Shown here: positions 57,414 to 64,000 of the stretch, in pieces
How the letters are laid out: each line of letters begins with the position of its first letter
Position numbering within the stretch: the stretch's first letter is position 1
Source: Poindextera sp036272595
Lineage (GTDB): Bacteria; Pseudomonadota; Alphaproteobacteria; Caulobacterales; Caulobacteraceae
DNA length: 64,000 nt
NCBI GenBank assembly: GCA_036272595.1
Contig: DATAYM010000024.1
Location: 62,001-126,000, forward strand
Direction of reading: 5' to 3'
Program-made: the position numbers and the translations under genes
Notes under the pieces: model-generated
What the model was told of the DNA's origin: nothing
Seen by the model: only the letters and a program-made list of their open reading frames with translations
Database searches by the model: none

Positions 57414-58970
57414 ATGGCCTCTCTGAAATCCGCCCTCATCATCGGCGTCTCCGTTGCGGGCGTCGCCGCGGCCGCGCTCGCCGGCGGCGGCGTGCGCTGG
57501 ACGCCCGGCTCGATGGGCGTGACCCGATTGCCGACGACCCCGATCTCCACGGCCACCATCTTCTCGCCGCCGCCCGGCGCGCCGCTGTCCTTCGCCGACA
57601 TCTTCGAAAAGGTCGCGCCGGCGGTGGTCTCGATCGAGGTGACCACCCACCTGACTGCCAGCGAACTGCAGGGCATCCCCGGCTTCGCCATCCCCAATAT
57701 CGAGCCGAAGGGCGGCGGCGGGGACGACGGCGACGGCGATGGAGACGACAGCGGCGGCGGCAAGCCGACCTCGCCCAAGGCCGAATCCCAGGGCTCCGGC
57801 TTCTTCATCTCGCCGGACGGCTATGTGGTCACCAACAACCACGTGGTCGAGAACGCCGAGGACATCAAGGTGACGCTGAAGGACGGCCGCATCCTGCCGG
57901 CCAAGGTCATCGGCCACGACGACGCGACCGACCTGGCGGTGATCAAGGTCGAAGGCAACGATTTCCCCTATGTCGACTTCGAGAACTCCGCCAAGCCGCG
58001 CGTCGGCGACTGGGTGATCGCCATCGGCAATCCCTACGGCCTCGGCAATACGGCCACCGCCGGCATCGTCTCGGCCTATGGCCGCGACATCGGCGACAGC
58101 TTCGTCGACTTCATCCAGATCGACGCGCCGATCAACCGCGGCAACTCCGGCGGCCCGACCTTCGACATCTACGGCCGGGTGATCGGGGTCAATTCGCAGA
58201 TCTTCACCCCCTCGGGCGGCTCGATCGGCATCGGCTTCGCCATCCCCTCGGACGTGGCCGACAACATCACCAAGCAGTTGATCGCCGGCGGCAAGATCAC
58301 CCGCGGCTACATGGGCGCGAACATCCAGAACGTGACCCCGGACGTGGCCGCCAGCCTCGGCATGGGCTCGCGCAAGGGCGCGCTGGTGGCCGACCTGGTG
58401 CCCGGCGGGCCGGCGGACCGGGCCGGCGTCAAGCCTGGCGACGTGGTGGTGGCGCTGGACGGCCACGGCGTCGATTCCAACACCGAACTGACCCGCATGG
58501 TCGCCCAGTCGCACAATGGCGACACCCTGCACCTGACGGTGCTGCGCGACGGCAAGTCCCGCGAGATCGACGTCCGCTCCGGCACCCGGCCGTCGGAGCA
58601 GCAGCTGGCGGCCAACCAGACCGGCGGCGACAACGGCCAGTTGATCGCGCCGGACGCGCCGGCGGTCCAGCATCCCCACGTGCTCGGCCTGACCCTGGGC
58701 TCGGTGGACGAGGGCGCGCGGCACAAGTTCGCCCTGCCGTCCGACCAGGCCGGCGCGGTGGTGCTGGGGGTGAAGGACTCCTCCGACGCCGGCGACAAGG
58801 GGCTGAAGGCCGGCGACCTGATCGTGCGCGCCGGCGAGACCAGCGTCGCCGCGCCGCGCGACGTGCAGACCGCCGTCGAGACCGCCAGAAAAGAGGGCCG
58901 GCCCAGCATCCTGCTCGGCATCCGCCGCGACGGTCACAATTACTTCGTGCCGATCAAGATCGAGGGATAG
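57414..58970 (+). CDS. degP: DegP/HtrA-type periplasmic serine protease (Do family)
   Basis: 518 residues. A signal-like N-terminal segment precedes a trypsin-like domain with His near 142 (VVTNNHVVENAEDI), Asp near 173 (DDATDLAVIKVE) and Ser near 245 (NRGNSGGPTF). Two PDZ domains follow (about 300-385 and 410-515). An acidic/Gly insert (GGGGDDGDGDGDDSGGGK, about 100-117) lies in the loop before the catalytic domain (the LA-loop region) and is unusually low in complexity. It degrades or refolds damaged envelope proteins. Its place after ccmH and before a two-component pair is conserved in alphaproteobacteria. Confidence 0.96.
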   Translation: MASLKSALIIGVSVAGVAAAALAGGGVRWTPGSMGVTRLPTTPISTATIFSPPPGAPLSFADIFEKVAPAVVSIEVTTHLTASELQGIPGFAIPNIEPKGGGGDDGDGDGDDSGGGKPTSPKAESQGSGFFISPDGYVVTNNHVVENAEDIKVTLKDGRILPAKVIGHDDATDLAVIKVEGNDFPYVDFENSAKPRVGDWVIAIGNPYGLGNTATAGIVSAYGRDIGDSFVDFIQIDAPINRGNSGGPTFDIYGRVIGVNSQIFTPSGGSIGIGFAIPSDVADNITKQLIAGGKITRGYMGANIQNVTPDVAASLGMGSRKGALVADLVPGGPADRAGVKPGDVVVALDGHGVDSNTELTRMVAQSHNGDTLHLTVLRDGKSREIDVRSGTRPSEQQLAANQTGGDNGQLIAPDAPAVQHPHVLGLTLGSVDEGARHKFALPSDQAGAVVLGVKDSSDAGDKGLKAGDLIVRAGETSVAAPRDVQTAVETARKEGRPSILLGIRRDGHNYFVPIKIEG

Positions 58971-58991
58971 GAGCGCCTTTCCGGGGGGACG

Positions 58992-59663
58992 ATGCGGATT
59001 CTGATCATCGAGGACGACGCCGAGGCCGGCGCGGCCATGGTGCGCGGTCTGGCCGAGGCCGGCCACGAGACCGTGCACGCGGCCGACGGCGCGCTGGGGC
59101 TGGACGCCGCGCGGCTGGGCGGCTTCGACGTCATGGTGGTCGATCGCATGATGCCGAACATGGACGGCCTGACCGCGGTCGAGACCATGCGGCGCGAGGG
59201 CGACCAGACGCCGGTGCTGTTCCTGTCGGCGCTCGGCGAGATCGAGGACCGGGTGACGGGCCTGAAAGCCGGCGGCGACGACTACCTGGTCAAGCCCTAC
59301 GCCTTCGCCGAACTGATCGCCCGGGTCGAGGCCCTGTCGCGGCGGCGCGAGACCGGCGCGGTGGCCACCACCCTGCGCGTCGGCGAGCTGGAGATGGACC
59401 TGATCGGCCGCTCGGTGCACCGCGAGGGCAAGGCCATCGACCTGCAGCCGCGCGAGTTCCAGCTGCTCGAATTCATGATGCGCCACGCCGGGCAGTCGGT
59501 GACCCGGACCATGCTCCTGGAAAAGGTCTGGAACTATCACTTCGACCCGCAGACCAATGTCATCGACGTGCACGTCTCGCGGCTGCGCGCCAAGCTGGAC
59601 AAGGGCTTCAACCGCCCGATGCTGACCACGGTGCGCGGCGCGGGCTATCGGCTCGACGGCTAG
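58992..59663 (+). CDS. OmpR-family response regulator (FeuP-like)
   Basis: 223 residues. The receiver has acidic IIEDD, the phosphoacceptor in MVVDRMMPNMDGL (Asp near 52) and Lys in VKPYAF. The C-terminal winged helix contains the ALDLQPREFQLLEFMMRHAG-type helix and the later TVRGAGYRLDG end. It lies 21 bases after degP and 9 before the kinase. In rhizobia the gene at this locus is feuP/cycR, paired with feuQ/cycS; its targets in this organism are unknown. Confidence 0.95.
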   Translation: MRILIIEDDAEAGAAMVRGLAEAGHETVHAADGALGLDAARLGGFDVMVVDRMMPNMDGLTAVETMRREGDQTPVLFLSALGEIEDRVTGLKAGGDDYLVKPYAFAELIARVEALSRRRETGAVATTLRVGELEMDLIGRSVHREGKAIDLQPREFQLLEFMMRHAGQSVTRTMLLEKVWNYHFDPQTNVIDVHVSRLRAKLDKGFNRPMLTTVRGAGYRLDG

Positions 59664-59672
59664 GCCCGGGCC

Positions 59673-61082
59673 ATGGGCCTGCCTCAGCTTTTCCGCACCA
59701 CGCCGTTCCGGCTGACGCTGCTCTTCCTGGCCCTATTCGCGGCCTCGGCGGCGGCCTTCCTGGCCTATATCTACCTGACCACCGCCGGCGAGGTGACGCG
59801 GCTGGCCGACCGCGGCGTCATCATGGAGACCCGCGGGCTGGAGGCCATCTACCAGGCCGGCGGCGATGCGGCGCTGCTGCGCCGGTTCGCCGAATCCGTC
59901 GCCAACGACCGTCCCTTCCTCTATCTCCTGACCGACTCCGCCGGCCATCGGCTGGGCGGCTCGCTGGCCGCCGCGCCGGTCAGCGACGGGGCCGGTCCGG
60001 GGCCGGTCTGGATGCATTTCATGCGCAGCTCGCGCAACCCGCCGGACGACGCCGGCCCACGGCGCTGGGCGATCGGCGAGACCACGCGGCTCAGCGGCGG
60101 CGAGACGCTGATCGTCGCCACCGACGTCACCTATGCCGAAACCTTCGTCCTGCGCATCGTGCGGGCCATGTGGGGCGCCGGCGCGCTGGTGGTGCTGCTT
60201 GGCCTGGCCGGCGGCCTTCTGGTCAGCCGCAACGTCAACCGCTCGGTGGCGCGGCTGAACACGGTGGTGGCGGCGGTGCGCGGCGGCGACCTGGGCGCGC
60301 GGGCGCCGCTGGGCGGCAGCCGCGACGAGTTCGACGAGCTGGGCGCCGGCCTGAACGACATGCTCGACCGGCTGGAGCGCTCGATCACCAGCATCCGCCA
60401 CGCCGGCGACGCCATCGCCCACGACCTGCGCTCGCCCCTGACGCGGTTGCGCGCGCGGCTGGAGCTGGCCCTTCTCGATGTCGAGGCCGGCCGCGGCGAT
60501 CCGAAGGCGGCGCTGGCCCAGGCGCTCGGCGACGCCGACGCCCTGCTCGCCACCTTCGCGACGGTGCTGGCCATCGCGCGGCTCGAGGCGGCCGGCGCGA
60601 CGCCGAAACAGGCCTCGTTCGACCCGAGCCAGCTGGCCGCCGACATCGCCGAGCTCTACGAGCCGGCCTGCGAGGAGCACGGCCTGGACTTCAAGGCAGA
60701 ACTGGGCTCCGGCCTGAGCGTGCGCGGCGACCGCGACTTCCTGGCCCAGGCGCTGGCCAACCTCCTGGACAACGCGGTGAAATACACCCCGCGCGGCGGC
60801 GCCATCATGCTGAGGTCGCGGCGGCGCTCGTCCGGCGAGATCGAGTTCTCCATCACCGACACCGGACCTGGGGTCTGCGACCAGGATCGCGGCCGGATCG
60901 TGCAGCGGTTCGTGCGGCTGGAAAACAGCCGCAACCAGCCGGGCGCCGGCCTTGGCCTGTCGCTGGTCGCCGCGGTGGCCAAGGCCCACGGCGGGCGGCT
61001 GGAGCTGGACGAGGGCCCCGGCAAGGTCGGCGAGTTCGGCCCCGGCCTGCGCGTGGCCCTGGTCTTGCCGAGGGCGGCTTAG
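59673..61082 (+). CDS. Sensor histidine kinase (FeuQ-like)
   Basis: 469 residues. Two membrane segments (about 12-34 and 163-186) enclose a periplasmic sensor of about 125 residues. A HAMP domain, then HisKA with GDAIAHDLRSPLTRLR (His 250), and HATPase_c with DTGPGVCD and GAGLGLSLVAAV follow. It is the partner of the preceding response regulator. Its stop lies 8 bases before the proposed glnE GTG. Confidence 0.94.
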   Translation: MGLPQLFRTTPFRLTLLFLALFAASAAAFLAYIYLTTAGEVTRLADRGVIMETRGLEAIYQAGGDAALLRRFAESVANDRPFLYLLTDSAGHRLGGSLAAAPVSDGAGPGPVWMHFMRSSRNPPDDAGPRRWAIGETTRLSGGETLIVATDVTYAETFVLRIVRAMWGAGALVVLLGLAGGLLVSRNVNRSVARLNTVVAAVRGGDLGARAPLGGSRDEFDELGAGLNDMLDRLERSITSIRHAGDAIAHDLRSPLTRLRARLELALLDVEAGRGDPKAALAQALGDADALLATFATVLAIARLEAAGATPKQASFDPSQLAADIAELYEPACEEHGLDFKAELGSGLSVRGDRDFLAQALANLLDNAVKYTPRGGAIMLRSRRRSSGEIEFSITDTGPGVCDQDRGRIVQRFVRLENSRNQPGAGLGLSLVAAVAKAHGGRLELDEGPGKVGEFGPGLRVALVLPRAA

Positions 61083-61090
61083 CGCGCGCC

Positions 61091-64000
61091 GTGCTGGCCG
61101 ACCGCCTTCGCCCCTGCGGGCCGGTGCTGGACGGGGCGCGAGCGGACGACCTGCTGGCGAGCCTGGCGGAGACGGCCGCCGAGCAAGGCTGGAGCGCGGC
61201 GCTGAAGGCCGCGGCCGAGGCGCTGGCCCCCGTCTTCGCCGCCTCGCCCTACCTGGCCGGCCTGGCGCGTCGCTATCCGGGCTCGCTGGGCCGGATCCTG
61301 GCCGGCGAGCCGGCGGCGATGCTGGCCGCCATCCTGGCCGAGGCCGCCCCGGCGCAGACCCCAGGCGCGCCGGTCGAGCGGCGGCTGCGGCGCGCCAAGG
61401 CGGACATCCACCTTCTGACCGCGCTCTGCGATCTCGGCGGGGTCTGGGACCTGGACCAGGTCACCGGCGCGCTGACCGTCTTCGCCGACAGGGCGCTCGC
61501 CACGGCCCTGGCGGAGGTGGCGCGCCGGGAGGCGGAGGCGGGGCGGCTGCGCGCCGGGCCGGGCGACCCGGCGGGGCCGATCCCCGGCCTCTTCTGCATC
61601 GCCATGGGCAAGTACGGCGCCTTCGAGCTGAACTATTCCAGCGACATCGATTTCTCGGTCTTCTACGAGCCGCATCTGCTGCCGCTGGCCGAGGGGGTCG
61701 AGCCCGCCGTCTTCGCCGCCGGCGCCGCGCGCGCCCTGGCCGAGCTGCTGCAGGCGCGCACCGCCGACGGCTATGTCTTCCGGGTCGACCTGCGCCTGCG
61801 CCCGGACCCGTCGCTCACCCCGCCGGCGGTGCCGGCGGCCGCGGCGATCGACTACTACCAGGGCCTCGGCCAGAACTGGGAACGGCTGGCCTTCATCAAG
61901 GCCCGCGCCGCCGCCGGCGACGTGGCGCGCGGCCAGGCCTTCCTGGACGAGCTTTCGCCGTTCATCTGGCGGCGCAACCTCGACTTCGCGGCCATCGCCG
62001 ACATCCAGTCGATCAAGCGGCAGATCCACGCCGAGAAGGTCGACGAGCGGCTGACCGCCAGGGGCGCGGACCTGAAGCTCGGCCGCGGCGGCATCCGCGA
62101 GATCGAGTTCTTCGTGCAGACCCAGCAGCTGATCCTCGGCGGCCGCGATCCGGGGCTGCGTTCCAGCCGCACCCTGGACGCCCTGGCCGCGCTCGCCGCC
62201 GCCGGCCATCTCGCGCCCGAGACGGCGGCCGAGCTCGCCGTGGCCTATGGCGAGCTGCGGGGCCTGGAGCATCGCGTCCAGATGATCGCCGACGAACAGA
62301 CCCACCGGCTGCCGGAGAACGACGCCGAGCGGCGGCGCATCGCGGCGCTCTCCGGCCAGGGCGACCTGCGCGCCTTCGACGCCCAGGTCGGCCGGCTGCT
62401 GCGCGGCGTCAACCGCCGCTACGCCGAGCTGTTCCCCGACGGCGAGGACCTGTCGTCGCGTTTCGGCAGCCTGGTGTTCACCGGCGTCGAGGACGACCCG
62501 GAGACCCTGAAGACCCTGACCCGGATGGGGTTTTCCGATCCGCACCGGATCGCTTCGACCATCCGCGCCTGGCACCATGGCCGCATCGCCGCGACGCGCG
62601 GCGAACGCGGCCGCGAGCTCTTCACCCGCCTGGCGCCGCGGCTTCTGGAGGCCGCCAACGCCACCGGGGCGCCCGACGCGGCCTTCACCCGCTTCGCCGC
62701 CTTTTTCGAGCGGCTCAGCGCCGGAGTGCAGGTGCAGTCGCTGTTCCTGGCCCAGCCGCAGCTGTTCCACCTGATCGTCGAGGTGATGGCCTTCGCGCCG
62801 CAGCTGGCCGCGACCCTGGCCCGGCGGCCGGCGGCGCTCGACGCCATGCTGGATCGCGGCTTCTTCAGCCCGGTCGCGGCCGGCGAGGACGAGGCGGCGC
62901 TGGCCGCGGCCGTCGCCCGCGCCGAGCCCGGCTTCGAGGCGGCCATGGACGCCGTGCGCCGCGCGCACCGCGAGCAGAGCTTCCGCGTCGGGGTGCAGGT
63001 GATGAGCGGTTCGCTCAGCGCGGCGGAGGCCGGCCGCGCCTTCGCCGACCTGGCCGACGCCTCGATCCGCACCCTGGCGCCGGCCGCCCTGGCCGAGGTC
63101 GAGCGGCTCGGGGGGACCTTCGCCGGCGCGGTCGCGGTGGTGGCGCTGGGCAAGTGCGGCTCGCGCGAGATGACCGCCGGCTCCGATCTCGACCTGATGA
63201 CCCTCTATCGCGCCCACGACGGCCAGACGGTTTCGACCATCAAGGGCTGGGCGGCGGAGACGGTCTATGGCCGCTTCACCCAGAGGCTGATCGCGGCGCT
63301 GTCGGCGCCCACCGGCGAGGGCGGCCTCTATGAGGTCGACATGCGGCTGCGCCCTTCCGGCTCCAAGGGTCCGGTCGCGGTCAGCTTCAAGGCCTTCGAA
63401 GACTACTACGACCGCGACGCCGAGACCTGGGAGCTGCTGGCCCTGACCCGCGCGCGGGTGGTCTGGGCCAGCGACGCGGCCTTCGGCGAGGCGGCGACGC
63501 GCGCCGTCGAGGCGGCGCTGCGGCGTCCGCGCGACGCCGCCGGCCTGGCCCGCGACGTCCGCGAGATGCGCGAGCTGATGGCCCGCGAGCGGCCGCCGGC
63601 GGGGTTCTGGGACGTCAAGCTGGAGCCCGGCGGCCTGGTCGATATCGAGTTCGCCGCCCAGTACCTGCAGCTGGCCAACGCCGCGGCCGGCGGACCGCTG
63701 CGCGCCCACACCGCCCAGGCGCTGGCCGCCATGGCCGAGGCCGGCCTGGCCGCCCCGGCGCCGCTGGAGGATCTGGTCGAGGCCTGGCGACTGCAGCAGG
63801 ACCTGTCGCAACTGATGAAGCTGGCGGTGTCCGACGCCGCCGATCCGGACAGCGAGCCCAAGGGCTTCCAGGCGGCCCTGGCCCGGGCCGGCCATGCCCG
63901 CGGCTTCAAGGCCCTGCGCGCGAAACTGGTGCGGGCCAGGGCGGCGGCGGCCCGGGCCTATGACGCGCTGGTTCCGGCCGGATCGGAGACGGACTTCGGC
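61091..64000 (+). CDS. glnE: Bifunctional glutamine synthetase adenylyltransferase/deadenylase GlnE (3' partial)
   Basis: The frame from GTG 61091 stays open to the window end (970 codons), so the last part of the gene is missing. GlnE adenylylates and deadenylylates glutamine synthetase. The N-terminal adenylyl-removase nucleotidyltransferase motif is GKYGAFELNYSSDIDF (about residue 173), and the C-terminal adenylyltransferase motif is GKCGSREMTAGSDLDL (about residue 686). Both have the family's G...SDxD pattern. A GTG start without a strong ribosome-binding site is used because no better start exists upstream. The visible length is already close to the family's size, about 950-1000 residues. 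Confidence 0.94.
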   Translation, partial: MLADRLRPCGPVLDGARADDLLASLAETAAEQGWSAALKAAAEALAPVFAASPYLAGLARRYPGSLGRILAGEPAAMLAAILAEAAPAQTPGAPVERRLRRAKADIHLLTALCDLGGVWDLDQVTGALTVFADRALATALAEVARREAEAGRLRAGPGDPAGPIPGLFCIAMGKYGAFELNYSSDIDFSVFYEPHLLPLAEGVEPAVFAAGAARALAELLQARTADGYVFRVDLRLRPDPSLTPPAVPAAAAIDYYQGLGQNWERLAFIKARAAAGDVARGQAFLDELSPFIWRRNLDFAAIADIQSIKRQIHAEKVDERLTARGADLKLGRGGIREIEFFVQTQQLILGGRDPGLRSSRTLDALAALAAAGHLAPETAAELAVAYGELRGLEHRVQMIADEQTHRLPENDAERRRIAALSGQGDLRAFDAQVGRLLRGVNRRYAELFPDGEDLSSRFGSLVFTGVEDDPETLKTLTRMGFSDPHRIASTIRAWHHGRIAATRGERGRELFTRLAPRLLEAANATGAPDAAFTRFAAFFERLSAGVQVQSLFLAQPQLFHLIVEVMAFAPQLAATLARRPAALDAMLDRGFFSPVAAGEDEAALAAAVARAEPGFEAAMDAVRRAHREQSFRVGVQVMSGSLSAAEAGRAFADLADASIRTLAPAALAEVERLGGTFAGAVAVVALGKCGSREMTAGSDLDLMTLYRAHDGQTVSTIKGWAAETVYGRFTQRLIAALSAPTGEGGLYEVDMRLRPSGSKGPVAVSFKAFEDYYDRDAETWELLALTRARVVWASDAAFGEAATRAVEAALRRPRDAAGLARDVREMRELMARERPPAGFWDVKLEPGGLVDIEFAAQYLQLANAAAGGPLRAHTAQALAAMAEAGLAAPAPLEDLVEAWRLQQDLSQLMKLAVSDAADPDSEPKGFQAALARAGHARGFKALRAKLVRARAAAARAYDALVPAGSETDFG

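Noticed and set aside
61079..63895. A 938-codon open frame antisense to glnE
   Set aside because: GlnE motifs are clear on the plus strand, and the antisense product is low-complexity Arg/Gly/Ala without domains.

Overview
The window looks like chromosomal DNA of a very GC-rich alphaproteobacterium, most likely Caulobacteraceae (Phenylobacterium- or Caulobacter-like). The evidence is the translation-factor block rimP-nusA-ylxR(L7Ae fusion)-infB / rbfA-truB-rpsO-pnp, the alphaproteobacterial order ccmIEFH-degP-response regulator-kinase-glnE, a UrcA-family protein, and palindromic intergenic repeats. No rRNA, tRNA or CRISPR array was seen. The first gene (hybrid kinase) and the last gene (glnE) run off the window edges.

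Layout. 1-3.2 kb: 3' part of a PAS hybrid histidine kinase and a D-2-hydroxyacid dehydrogenase. 3.3-7.6 kb (minus strand): pnp, rpsO, truB and rbfA, with a palindromic repeat element between truB and rbfA. 7.6-21.9 kb: an accessory block that separates rbfA from infB. It holds small envelope and metabolic genes (putative lipoproteins, MAPEG, dienelactone hydrolase, an SDR lacking the usual Tyr, a DsbA-fold isomerase). It also holds a compact module of membrane hybrid kinase, LuxR-type response regulator and a 1648-residue autotransporter. Directly after the autotransporter lies a broken second copy of about 150 bp of the isomerase gene that precedes the module, so the module is bracketed by a partial duplication. 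21.9-27.8 kb (minus strand): infB, ylxR, nusA and rimP.

27.8-35.5 kb: a NUDIX hydrolase and AhpD diverge from OxyR; then come a small secreted protein, an intact ISAs1-type insertion sequence lying in a palindromic repeat, two MaoC/hot-dog hydratase genes (one with 13 consecutive Gly), a GST, an MFS exporter, and infC, which probably starts at ATT.

35.5-50.9 kb: envelope sugar metabolism. Two glycosyltransferases, a sulfoquinovose-synthase-like enzyme and a UDP-glucuronate epimerase-like enzyme sit with galU, glmS, glmM, ugd, a phosphomannomutase/phosphoglucomutase and kdsD. Together they could supply UDP-glucose, UDP-glucuronate (and its epimer), glucosamine phosphates and arabinose-5-phosphate for Kdo. 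Interspersed are a membrane-anchored Gly/Ala/Asn-rich low-complexity protein, a UrcA protein and an ArsR-SRPBCC pair.

51-64 kb: gpmA, a pentapeptide-repeat protein, then the cytochrome c maturation genes ccmI-ccmE-ccmF-ccmH, a DegP protease, an OmpR-type two-component pair and glnE, mostly overlapping or closely spaced on the plus strand. Gene calls rest on reading translated sequence and motifs; no database search was run.
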